Shown in pieces: positions 35,936 through 48,817 of a stretch of DNA of 64,000 bases (position 1 is its first letter; the number at the start of each line of letters is the position of its first letter). The notes beneath the pieces were generated by a model. It ran no database searches. It had not been told where the DNA came from and was given only the letters and a program-made list of their open reading frames with translations. Made by a program: the position numbers and the translations under genes. The stretch comes from Argentina anserina (lineage: Eukaryota; Streptophyta; Magnoliopsida; Rosales; Rosaceae): assembly GCF_933775445.1 (NCBI RefSeq), contig NC_065875.1:21885555-21949554 (forward strand). The letters are read 5' to 3'.

Positions 35936-38446
35936 ATGATGAACTCCATCAAGTTATTCATTGCTCTCATCAACACCCTGCTACTGCTGGAAATTTCTCT
36001 GGCAGATCCAAGAACACAAACAGTCCAAATAACCTGTGGCAACCAACTTGAGCATAACTCCAGCGTCTTTGTTCCAAATTTCGTTGCTACAATGGCAAAA
36101 ATCAGTGAGCAAATGACAGCTTCTGGGTTTGGGGTGGCAGTCACTGGTTCAGGTCCTGACATTAACTACGGCCTGGCTCAATGCTATGGAGATCTTTCTC
36201 TACAAGACTGCACGCTGTGTTACGCTGAGGCTCGCACAGTGCTACCCAAATGCTACCCTTATAATGGTGGTAGGATATTCTTTGATGGTTGCTTCATGAG
36301 GTCCGAGAATTACAGCTTTTATGAGGAGTTTAAAGGGCCAAATGACACGGCTTTGTGTGGGAACACGACTAGAAAGAGTTCGTTGTTTCAAGCTTCGGCT
36401 AGGCAGGCTGTGATGAATATTGTTCAATCTGCGCCGAGCAACCGAGGGTATGCAAGGGCTCAGGTTGGTGTCAGTGGGAATTCGAATGAAACAGTTTATG
36501 TTCTGAGTGATTGTTGGAAGAGTTTGAATGAGAGTTCTTGCAAACAATGTTTGGAAAATGCTTCTGACTCAATATTGGGTTGCTTGCCTTGGTCTGAGGG
36601 GAGGGCATTAAACACTGGCTGCTTCATGAGGTATTCAGATACAGATTTTCTCAACGAGGAATTGGGAAGTGGAAGTTCTAGAGGTAAATGAATTACTAAT
36701 CTGTTTTTTTTTTCTGAATGAATTGTAGTAATAAGTTTGGCTTGATCACACATTTGCATATATGAATTTTGCAGGTACCATAGTTGTGATAGTGGTCTCA
36801 GTTGTCAGTTCCCTGGTGGTTTTAGCAGTTGGAGGAGTTATTGGATTCTATATCTGGAAACACAGATACATACAAAAGAGAAGAAGAGGTAATTAGCATG
36901 TTCTTTTACAGTTGATTATGGATAAGGTTATCCCAAACCCCATCCTCATTCACTCATGAGTAACTAGTAGTATCCCTGATATGTTGTCGTAATGTATTGA
37001 TCCTTGGCTTCTTTTTTTAGGTTCCAATGATGCTGAAAAGATGGCGAAAACCCTAAATGACAGTAGCTTAAACTTCAAGTACTCTACAATTGACAAGGCC
37101 ACAGAATCTTTTGCAAATGATAACAAGCTCGGACAAGGAGGATTTGGAACAGTTTATAAGGTTAGATTTTCTCCATATGCCTCTCTTGCAGCGGAACAGA
37201 TCATGGTATTGGGAATGCAGTAACTAAATGGATAATTTCATCTTTGCAGGGAGCTTTGCCTGATGGGAGAGAGATTGCAGTGAAGAGGCTTTTCTTTAAC
37301 AATAGGCATAGAGCAGCAGATTTCTATAATGAAATCAACATTATAAGCAGCGTGGAACACAAAAATTTGGTTAGATTGTTGGGTTGCAGTTGCTCAGGAC
37401 CTGAAAGCCTCCTTGTCTATGAATACCTAGCCAACAAGAGTCTTGACCGCTTCATTTTCGGTAATTTACTTCACTTTCATGTTTAAGCATGAGTTTGCGG
37501 GTCCTTTTCTATATGTTGGATCTTTAATCAACATCTTCACTTTCCCCAGATGATACAAAAGGTAAAACACTGAACTGGGAGAAGAGATATAAGATCATTA
37601 CTGGAACAGCAGAAGGTTTAGTCCATCTTCATGACAACTCTAAAACACGGATTATCCACAGAGACATAAAAGCCAGCAACATCCTTTTGGATTCACGCCT
37701 TCGTGCTAAGATTGCAGATTTTGGGTTAGCTAGGTCTTTTGAGGAAGATAAGAGTCACATTAGCACAGCTATTGCAGGAACATTGTAAGTATGCTAACAC
37801 ATTTGGGATCTTAAAGTGAAGGTTGTAGGTTTAGTCTAATTCATATCTTTTATGGACACTTAGGGGGTATATGGCTCCAGAGTACCTAGCTCATGGCCAG
37901 TTGACAGAAAAGGCAGATGTCTACAGTTTTGGGGTACTGATAATGGAAATCATAACTGGGAGGCAGAATAACAGAAGCAAATCAGCAGAATACTCAGACG
38001 GCCTAGTTACAATTGTAAGAGTTTACAAATAATTTCTTACTAAGTAGTAGCTTATGTACTTTCATCCTCTTACTTTGTTGTTGATGTGCAATTCGGTCAA
38101 ACAGACATGGAGGCATTTTCAAGCAGGGGCTGCGGAAAAAATATACGACCCAAATTTGATGTTGCAGAATGACAACAATGACAATGTTAAGAATGAAATA
38201 TTGAGAGTAGTACAAATAGGACTGCTATGCACCCAAGAGATCCCTACATTACGACCATCAATGTCAAAGGCACTGGAGATGCTAACAAAGAAAGAGAATA
38301 ACCTTCCTGCACCCAGCAATCCACCTTTCATAGATGAAAAGACCATGGAACTAAATGACACATACGACAACCCATGTTACCCCTTAAATGCAGATCGTTC
38401 TGGTTCTGTTGCTACTGTTTCACACAGTTCTTTCTACCCCAGGTGA
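35936..38446 (+). CDS. Cysteine-rich receptor-like protein kinase (DUF26), copy 2
   Basis: Paralogue of the kinase at 21.4 kb. Exons: 35936-36683, 36775-36888, 37021-37160, 37250-37460, 37550-37784, 37864-38014, 38105-38446; 646 residues. Exons 2 to 5 have exactly the same lengths (114, 140, 211, 235) and phases as copy 1. Signal peptide about 1-23. DUF26 motifs are [13 protein letters not shown] and [13 protein letters not shown]. The transmembrane helix is about residues 252-275 ([20 protein letters not shown]). The kinase has [19 protein letters not shown] (RD class), DFGLA and GYMAPE. An alternative start one codon on (35939) changes nothing. Intact. Confidence 0.93.
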
Positions 38447-38816
38447 TGACAACAACAGTTGAAGTGTTTACACACAAACATCATTACAGCAGTGCTTACA
38501 CCTTGCAAGCACTTCGCTCGGCTTCTAGCAGGCATTTTATAGAGATCAATATTTGTAATGAAGCCATATTTTTGATGCACTGCAAATGGCATTCGAGGAT
38601 TTGTACATACATTGAGAATGGTTGACCTCTAATTTCCAAATATATTAAGATTTTTTCCTCATTTCTTCAAAGTAACAATGAACACTAGTAATTGTCTTAA
38701 ATATTGGTACAACCAAAACAAGATAAGTGAAAAAAGAAGTTTGAAGCTCAAGAACTTTCTTATTTATGAAAACACATGCTTAATTGTAAACAGAACACAA
38801 AAAGATATCATGAATT
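38447..38816. other. Spacer between convergent kinase and MenG genes
   Basis: 370 bases holding the two 3' flanks. No other feature seen. Confidence 0.5.
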
Positions 38817-40360
38817 TTAGCGGGTGGCTACTAAGTTTCCCATAAGGCCTCCACCAATCTCATAATATCTTGCATCAGAAAACCCTACATCTAAAGCAAG
38901 CTTCTCCAATTCCTCCCCTGCATTCACATGAATTTCTTAATCTAAGTACCTTTCCTCTACTCAACTACTGATAAAACAAGCCAAAATGCCAAGGGAAAAG
39001 AGAGCTTCAACTAAAAGAAACAATGTTGGATGCAGACGCCTGAAAGTCTGGTAAAAGTTCGCTGATAAAAGAAGACTGAGAAACTTACCTGTCAAAAATT
39101 CCCTGATTGATCTCTTTAAGTATTTGTAATCCTCTTCAAGGCCAAAACCAGAAGCCACAGGGACAACAACATTGTCAATAATCATTTCCTAGTGAATTAG
39201 AAACATGCAGCGCGTCTAAATCGTCAACTCAATATATATGATAAAACTTTTAATGAGCACAAAAAAGGTGACAGATTAATGTATCAAGTTAAAAGTACCT
39301 GAAATGAGGCAGTTACTGGATTGGCACTCTTATTAAAATCAAGAATGGACACTCTTGACCCTGTAAACCCCAAGGACTAATTAGGTAATGCAAACAACCA
39401 AAACCTTCAGTTCCATTGGAGTGAGAAATGGCTAGAAAAAAAAAACCTGTTTTCAAAACTCGAAAAATTTCCTGCATTGCCTTGTGTTTGTCTAATACAT
39501 TGCGTAGCCCGTAACCCATAATTATAGCATCAAACCGATCATTAGGAAATGGCAAATCAAGTGCATCACTTTCAACCCACCTAGTATGCAAATGCAAAAA
39601 CATTATCAATTATAGTCATTCAATTGATCTGAATAGAACTTCAAAGCTTACTGTGGCTGATTCACCACTAGAATTACCAGTGCTCACTCTATGTTCATGT
39701 AGCAGGCTTTGGACTTCAACTTTTGCCGGGAAGATGCAACTGATAACTGTTCCTTCGAAAAATCCAAACCAATCACCTGCCCAATAATACCATCATTAAC
39801 TCCAGACCCAAACAAAGTTACCATCTTTAACAAATTAAACTCTGGTAAGTGGTAACTTAACAGTACATCACATATTCACATAACAAACCTTGCCATTGAC
39901 CTCAACTTTCTCAGACAACAGAAACGCTATATCCCCACTTCCACAGCACAAATCCAATACACTATCACCCATCTTTGCACTATCAAACACAAAATTCAAG
40001 CACAAACAAAAAAAATTAACTCAGGTAAAGTTTAAAACTTGGAACAAAATGAACAAACTGAGATAAAGTTTAGAACTTTACCCACTCCATGACACAGCCA
40101 TCCTTTTCCATATTCTGTGCTGACCCAAGCTCAGCAAGTCATTTAACTACAGTGCAAAACATGTTTTTAACAACGTTGATGTTTTCAAAGAACAACTAGA
40201 GGAAGGAAGAGGAGAGAAACCGTACGTTGTCGTAGACAGGAGCAATGCGGTTAAAGAGAGCCTGTCGTTCGCTGGAGTATTGGATCGGAGTGCTTCTGAA
40301 CCGGAAATCGGGTAGAGATGGGCCGGTGGAGAATGGAAGGTTCAGCTGGAGCGAAGCCAT
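38817..40360 (-). CDS. MENG: 2-phytyl-1,4-naphthoquinone methyltransferase, chloroplastic (MenG)
   Basis: Carries out the final C-methylation of demethylphylloquinone to phylloquinone (vitamin K1, the photosystem I A1 cofactor) using SAM. Family UbiE/COQ5. Exons on the minus strand, 5' to 3': 40360-40226, 40146-40082, 39979-39889, 39776-39688, 39580-39447, 39360-39299, 39188-39089, 38917-38817; 258 residues, close to the Arabidopsis protein. A short N-terminal segment of about 28 residues may be the plastid transit peptide. UbiE signatures: FNRIAPVYDNLNDLLSLGQH, SAM motif I VLDLCCGSGD (about residues 74-83), GYGLRNV, and MIIDNVVVPVA. The C-terminus GGLMGNLVATR is typical. All eight exons join in frame, so the gene looks functional. 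Confidence 0.93.
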
Positions 40361-41262
40361 TGCTGCTGTTCTCCAGCTTTGAAGCAGGAGCGCAAATTTG
40401 ACGAACCAAAAGATAGACCCCCGTGATTTTCAAATAAAGAATTAATAGACCCGTGAGGCTATCGGGTCACGGTGACCCAGTGAAACGGAGAAATTATAAT
40501 GCCCCAATGTGAGTGTGCACTTTTGGTAGCCCACTTTTAGATGTTTTCTAGAGCAAGGCCAATAATGTTTGCTGCATGTAACAAAAACTTTGGAGTCGAT
40601 TTTGCTTTAGGAAGCCAGAGAAATCATCAATCGTCTTTTTATTTTTAGTTATTAAATCAACATCTTCTTACAAAAATTTATTTTAAAAAAAATGTTACAA
40701 AAAAAATCACCATATGAAAATTTAATTCGAAGGCTTGTTGATGCTTCATAGTATCTCACAATTGCACCGTACGGATATAGCTTTCATCGATACGGTGTTC
40801 GAAATTTCCACCATCAATTTTTACGCCTAGAATCTGTTCATGATATCCTCTATCACATTAATAATATAACAGTTACAAGTATATAATGATATGATATATA
40901 ACGGCTGGTATGTCTAAGAGACATCGGTTATTATAATGCATTGGATACAAGTATTGTTAGAAGCTTCTGCCTGGCCGCATAAGCATTTCATTACTTTCCC
41001 CAGCGTCAGCCAGGGCTTGAAACTAGAATGACGCAGTAAGCGTTTCTTTATCTTGAACCTTAATCGGTGAAATAGCAGATTACAATAATTAGACCTTCTC
41101 CCCTTTTGGTGTAGAGGAAGGAGATCAATGTCGCCAAATAGTTTGCATTTTTAGATCATCACGTACACTAAATTAAGGTAGGACAAACTACTTGTAGCAA
41201 TATAGATTATGATCATGATAATTCATGGGCAGAGGCATTTGAGAATACATAAATACAGCACC
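40361..41262. other. Spacer between MenG start and KNOX 3' end
   Basis: MenG promoter side and KNOX 3' flank. No gene or clear repeat recognised. Confidence 0.45.
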
Positions 41263-44200
41263 TCAATCATCTGCAAAAAATGCTCCAGAAAGGTTATCCA
41301 TTGCGGCGAATTGCATGTTTTCGGATGGTCTCCAGTGTCGCTTGCGTTGATTGATGAACCAGTTGTTAATTTGCCTCTGATCGAGCCCCGTCGATTCCGC
41401 CAGTGCAATCTTATCAGCCTCCTGAACGCATGAATGAGAGGTTACAGGTTATGTTTATTATTACAATTGGTCATAGAAATTGAAATGTAAAGCAGCAGCT
41501 CATATATATCATAAAACAGATCGAGATGATTTAGTAGTACCGTCGGGTATGGCCATTTGTAGTGAACGCTCCACCAATGAAGTAAGGCTTGTCTTGCTTC
41601 CTTCGGAAGCTTTCCCTTCTTCTTTTTCTTGGAAAATTCCAGCTTCAAGGTGCCAATGTGACTGCCAAACTTACGTAAAAGTCTGTCTTTGAGATCTCGA
41701 TCTTCTCCTCTTGCTTGAGCTTCCTGTACCTCCAATTCACCTCCGCTGAACTCCTCCTCTGATGACACAGCACCTTCATCTGCCCACATAAAATTAATTG
41801 ACAAGTGACTAAAGATGATTGGTAAATTTTTCACTGAGAATATATCTAGCTAGGAACACGGGGATCGTACATACCCAATATACGATACAGTTTTCAACTC
41901 TGATACAGTTTTCAACTCTAATATAAACTCACGTCAGATCAAAGTTCAGGATCATCCACCAAACCCTCAATGTATTGAAATTATCATTCCTATGGGCTAT
42001 GATCCATTAGGTCCCTAATCAAACAAGCAAGACTGAAAAACAAGCAAGACTGAACTCTTGAACATTTAGGACATCTCCAACTCATGGGCTATTATGCCAC
42101 AATTTCCACATTGTGACACTCTATCTCCAACCCATGGTTCGGACTACTTCTAGCACTTTGAGACACACTAGCACACGTGAATCTCGTATCATAAACTATT
42201 TGTATTGTTGTTTTAATAAATAATTTCATAAATATATATCAGCATTGTTTAGTTAATCTACATATTTGATTATTTGAAAAAACAAAAACTATATTTTTCT
42301 TTATTGAAATAATATACAACACTAAACTCGAATTAAACTAGTATTTTTTAATGTAATACCTCCTTAAATACACAACACTAACGAAATAAAACTAAAAACA
42401 TTTAATAGACCAACAAAAATCACTTATTAAAACTAATAACTAAATTACAAATGAAAGCAACAAATAATAATCATTTAAAATATAATAAATAATATCCAAC
42501 TTTGTTTCCCGAAATAAGTATAATTAAAATACATGCAAATGACTATTATTCTTAGGGGTGGGTGCAGGTCGGGTCAAGTCGGGTTTGACCCAAACCCGTT
42601 TTCGACCCGCATCACTCAATTTGCAAAATTTTTGAATCGACAAAAGTTCGGGTCACCCGAATTATCGATTCGGTGCGGGTCGGTGTCGGGGCAATCACCA
42701 GAGACGAGATTCTTCTTTCTGGGTTTGAAGATCTTGAGATTTCTGGGTTTACATCATTACATGAGAGGACTGAATGAGGGAGGCTGCAATTGAGTAATGG
42801 GTTTTGAAATTGGCAGAAGAAGTAGAGGTGGTTGTGGGTTGCATTGATTTAGGGTCTGATGATTGAAGACTTCTGGTTCTAGATGTGGGTGATGATGGAC
42901 GAAAGTGACGAGGTTGGTTGTGGCTCTGATTATTGAGGAGGTGGGTGGTAGTGGTGGTGGTGGATGAAGGATGTGAGAAAAGACGAGAACATCATCCATT
43001 TTTTGATTGGTGTACACGATTTAAGGATTTATGTACAAAACCCATAAACTCATTGTCATAATTTGATGATAAATCTTAGATTATGGAGGTGATGAGGAAA
43101 GAGGCAGCGACAATGTTGATGGAGGATCATGTGAACAAGGTTAATTTTGAGTTGGATAAAGCTCAGCGGGTGAGGATCATGAATTAATTAATAAACCTGC
43201 CAAATGTTGAATTATGGTTATGATTTTGAGGAATTTTTGTGGAGGATTCAATTGCATGCTTCTCACACTTAGTGGGGCTCTTTTAGCATGAGCATTCAAT
43301 TAATCATTTAATCAAGTCCTTAAAATTATGGGTTGGTGCTAGTTGCTTCGTTAGTTTCACATTATATTTCTATGGATCACCATCTTACTTCTCAACTTGT
43401 AAAATGGATAACGGGTGTGGTTTGTAATTGCATTACAGTATGGTTGTAAGGTGAATGTAATATTTTTGATATCACACTACTCGTCACACTACCAGCCACA
43501 CTACCAGTCACACTAACTTTGTGTTGTGTCAGGTGGTGTGACAGGTGGTGTGATAGGTAGTGTGAGTGTGGTGTTATGTACGACAACATAAGTATCGATA
43601 GGTGAAGCATATTAGTTGATTTAAGAAGTTGAAGATCACATAGAATAATCAAAAATTCGTTATTTCTAGCAATTTCTTCTTCTTCTTCTTGTCAGAACAT
43701 AGTCACAGAAAAATATTGCGATAAGGGTTGTGACAACGGGTGTGATAGGCGGAAGACACTTAGTGTGATAGAGGGTGTGACATGAGATGTGACAGTGGGT
43801 GTGATAGATAGAGTGACAGAGATTGTGATTGGTAGTGTGACAGGGGATGTGACAGGTAGTGTGACATGTAGTATGACAACGAGTGTGATAGTATAACATG
43901 GGGTGTGACAGCATGTGTGACAATGGGTGTGACATGCCGTGAAAAAAGGTCTAAATATGCGAAATGATGTTAAAAATAACAAATATTGGTATAAGTATGC
44001 TCAAAATGAAGAGAATAACTAGAATTGGAGCACTGATTTCGCCAAAATAACTTGGAGCACCACCATGGATGGCGGTAACCCCCTCCGAGGTTTTTTGCGC
44101 CTTATACGGTAGTCGGTTTGAAATGTGTAGGGTATCAAATGAAAGAGGGAAGAGAGAAATCGATCGTTAGACGGTAAAGTTATTACCGAAATTAGAAGAA

Positions 44201-47200
44201 TAAGGAAAAATAAGAAGAATAGTAGTGTAAGAAAGAGCAAAAATATCCGGAATATATTTTAAAAGTGACTATTTTTTAAGTTGATTCCAAGCTTGTTGAC
44301 TATTTGCTAATTTCTAATCAATTGAGATAACCTTTTTATGATTGAGAAGTGGTGATTTTTTTTTAATTTATAATGTGAAATAGTACTATTTTATAATTTG
44401 ACTTATAATTTATGAAATTTAAATTAGTTAAATTGTCATGTAATTTTTTTATGAAATAAGATAAAAAGTAATCGTTCGTTATAAGATAATTTTAATTAAT
44501 CTTAGTTTTCATAGTCTTTTGTCTATAATTATAAAAAAAATTATTAGAATAAAATTGTAATTAAATGATAGTATATAAATTAAAAAGTACAAAACATATT
44601 AAAAAAATATGAAATGGATACATTGTTGCACACTTCAGTTGCATACGGTTGATATCAAATCGATGAACAAGGTCAATTTAGTGTTCTATAACGTAGCCCA
44701 AGGACTGCAAATAGCCCTTTCACGCTATTTCTGGCACGTTTTTGTATCACATTAGTCCATGTGGATCCCGTCTTAAAAACTATTTTATACTGTAATTTGG
44801 TGAATAATTTAATTGTTTAGTTAATATATATTTCATTATTTAAAAAAGAAAATCGTATTTTTCTTTTTTTAATAATATAATACAACATTAAACTCGAATT
44901 AAACTTATATATTTTTAGTGTAATAATTATTTAAATATATAACAACACTACCAATATAAAATTAATAATTTTTAATTAACCAACAAACAATAATCACTAG
45001 CATTTTTTAATAATTTAATTATAATTTATGTAACTTAAATTAGTTTAATTTCATGTAATTTTAAATTTTTATGAAATAAAATTTCAAGTTTTAATTTTTC
45101 ATAATACATTTATTAAATTCATCATTGATAAATATATTGTTATGATTAAATAATAATATAGAAATTAAAAGATATATAACCCATTAAAAATATTAAAGAG
45201 CACAATTAAATTGAAAACGTTTGATGTCAAAATGATAAATAGTAGTGATTTAGTGTAGTAGCTTAAATGGGATACAAATAGCGCTACGGGTCTGAGATGA
45301 CCTTAAGAAAGCTCTAACAATAACTAATACACTAAGTAGTTCTCGGTGACTATCATTATCTTTACCTAGCGCCCCGTAGTTTCCTATCTGAAGTAACAAC
45401 ATTCAGTAAAGGTTAAAAGGTCTGTCTCATCTAATGAGCATATTCGATGATTGCGGATTCGCAGGCTTTGAAATTTCAATACACCCGGAAGAACTGTACA
45501 CTTTTCAGGAGAGTGAGGAGACCCAGAACTCTTTAATGGAAAAAAAAGACACCAAAGTGCAGACCAGCAAAAGTAGTGGAGTGGTAGTATTGGTTAGGTC
45601 AGAGAGGGTGACTCAGACACTCAGAGTAGACAAGACTTGGTAGAGCCCATCAATCAAATCAAAACTGACACAAAGATAACCCCACAACCACCGCAATAAG
45701 CTAGCCGTAGTTTCTGGGGTTCAGATACGCAGTCCCACCACCCACCCCAGCACTAGGAGTATCTCCGATTAACTTCCTCGATCTTAAACCCTAATATCAT
45801 ATCAATCATAGAAGGAGAGTATTGGGGACCCGAGTGCACACGCAGGAAGGAGTAGTTAAGAGACACGTGTGATACAGTAATCAGAAACCCAGGCATGAAG
45901 AAGAAGAAGCCATGGAAGGACAAGCACAGCAAAGGCACCCAGGTGCATGGTGAAGACTGAAGACACGCAGCGGAAAACGCGGGAGTCCATGTGAATTTGT
46001 GTGTGGGAGAAAACTTCGACCACCCGCTCAACCCGGGCTTGGATTAGATTGGATTGAATTGGCTCTTTCGAAAGCTCTCTCTTCCAAAAGCTCTCTCTCT
46101 TATCTCCATCTCCAGCACTGTGTGCGTATGTGTATTTTCCACAAGTTCCCAATATGCCCCTGACGATCTCCATCACCATCATGCCCCAGTTTGGCAGCAA
46201 TGACTTGAATAGAACCCTAGATTTCTTATGAACAAACATGATAGCAAAGACAGATGCATGTGCAGAACCTAAATGCCGTGCGTTCAAGGTATTCAAGCCA
46301 AACTAGATTCATATTCATAGAGCAGTACAAAGGTAGTGCATGCCCATATTTGGGATACAAAACAAGAAGGGAACACAGCCATAATACACTGATGCATGTA
46401 CTATATTACAGACTGTTTCACAAGAAATGTGAGATGAAAAAATTTCTGTACCATCGCCCAACTGCTAGTTGCATAATGTGTATGGTAACTCATGATCATG
46501 CAAATGATACCATACGAAATGGAGAGCTATATTGGAATCATATAATCATATATGGTGTTTTTCCCTTCCCGAAAATAATATCTAAGATATATATATATAT
46601 ACATATACATGGAGGAATATATGAGACTTCAACCACACTACATTTCCTACATTAATTACTACTATCTAGTTATTGGAAGAGGGCTTGGCACTCCTGCAGC
46701 AAATCAGATGATCACATAAACCACCATAGCACGTGAATATATGCGAAATATTATCCCTAAACTACCATAACATATACACGTGGACGTGTCCTACGGTCGC
46801 ATGTTATTGTTTTAAGAATGTTCTCTCCTCGCTCTTTCTCTATTTTAAAAACTAGGGTAAGTACATTAAGGAATTCAAGTTAGAAAAAGAGGATTAAGCA
46901 GAACCAACTGACACAGCAGTAAACACGAGGCTTAATTGAATACGAAAAACGCATCACTGGAAAGGTATTCTGTACTTCCATTGAAATAACAAATAATAGT
47001 ACGTTGCCAACCATAACCAACCAGGATTACGATAAGCCTTTACCAGAGGGATAATGATATTCTATAATGATCCATCCCGGCCAGCTATAGCTGCTATTAG
47101 ATTACATTACAGTTACAACCACCACTCCACGCCTACATATGCAAATGAAGCTTTTCTTTCAAACGAGATGCCTAAATTAACGGACCCTTTTGCTAAAAGA

Positions 47201-48782
47201 AGTAATGAAACAACAAAAGCAACTGTATATCATCATACCCTTCAAAAAACTGTATATTATCATCCACATGAGATTTTGCCGAGTTTATGTTTGGTGCGCG
47301 CTCAACTATTACATAGAAAATACAGCGGTAAAACATATAAACACGTGATTAGCAAGATTCGTAATGTTGAAAATAACTTCAGCTCTATTCTGGCTTAGAT
47401 CGAAAAACAACTTTCAAGAAGATTTGAATGTAGCACTCTATATTATATTTCTGCAAAAAAGCCAGATACTAGCTACTCAGACAATTTCCTATGACATTTC
47501 AGAAACCACCATATGTACAACTCATGATGCACCTTGGAAATTGAAATTAATGAGAATCAATAAAGGATCGAGCCTACACATGATTGCCTTGTCATTACCA
47601 AACGTTAAAAAATCACAAGCAGTAAATAACTTCCAACAGCTATTCCTTCAATCAATATATCATCGAATATAAATCTAGCTTTTGAACTTGATCAGAGTAA
47701 TGGTAACAATAGATGGCTTTGTGTGAAATACACTCCGAATACTAGAATCAGAAATGAAATAAATCTAGAATACACTCCGTATACTAAAATCAGTAATGCG
47801 TTAGAAATTAATAAGTTTGTGTTCTTAGGCTAAATAAGGTTAAAATGCTACAAAACATTCACCAACGCACCATGCAACTAAACATTGTGTGCTCGATTAT
47901 ATATTCATCAAACCAAATTAGAAAACTTTTGCGTATGTCTACCGTTGTTTAATATGGATGATAATTATTTACTTTCCCCGAAACATTTCTGTTGTTCAGA
48001 TAGTTATACATGTCACCTTTAACTGAGTATCTTGGTCTAATAAAACCATTTCGAAATCTAATTCCTGCTCGCCACAGCTTCAACCACATCAGGTGATTCG
48101 GGCAATGCAATATGCAACTTTCATAATAGCCATTTAATAAAATGAGTGAACTTCTATGAAAGAGATCACATCCCTCAATCTATCATATACGTTCATACGT
48201 ATATATGACTGATCAAAACAGGCAATGATGAACTATGTTTTCATGAACTCAAAAAGATTGGCCATACAGCCGACTTGAAAAGCACCAGATGAAGTATTTA
48301 AAGTAAATCTTGATAGATCATGGTTTATGCTTAGAAAGCATTAAGATGAAACATCCATCTTCCCTCACGAATTAATGATCCATCAGAACTTAATTTAAAT
48401 AATACTGCTAATTACTATTTGAAATGTCACTGTATAGAACCAATCAAAACAACTATTTTACATATCTGCAGCAAATCTAGCTATCTCTGAAACGTCAAAT
48501 CAGAATCTCTTATACAAAAGAAAAGTTTTACTTTCAATCTAGTTCTCCTTATGGCGTGCATTTACTATAATTAAAGATAAAAATAAAGGCAGAAGAACAT
48601 TGCAAAGAACATGGTAGGTGGACAACTCAACTAAACGTACGTATTAGACTAGTAGTGTAGTACCAAGCTAGCCTGATCATATATCACGTCAAAAACAACT
48701 GAAAAACAGAACTCAAAACTGTAACAAAGTTCCTCAATTACTCCACGACCCAGATTACAAATTTTATATATATATAGCACAC

Positions 48783-48817
<35 letters not shown>

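Noticed and set aside
43666..43982. Cys-His-Thr repeat frames that look like a metal-binding protein
   Set aside because: They are readings of the GTGTGACA minisatellite in the KNOX intron. They have no start context or splice support.
45753..46655. Frames of 92-146 codons inside the KNOX intron
   Set aside because: No family resemblance, overlapping frames on both strands, and no exon structure.
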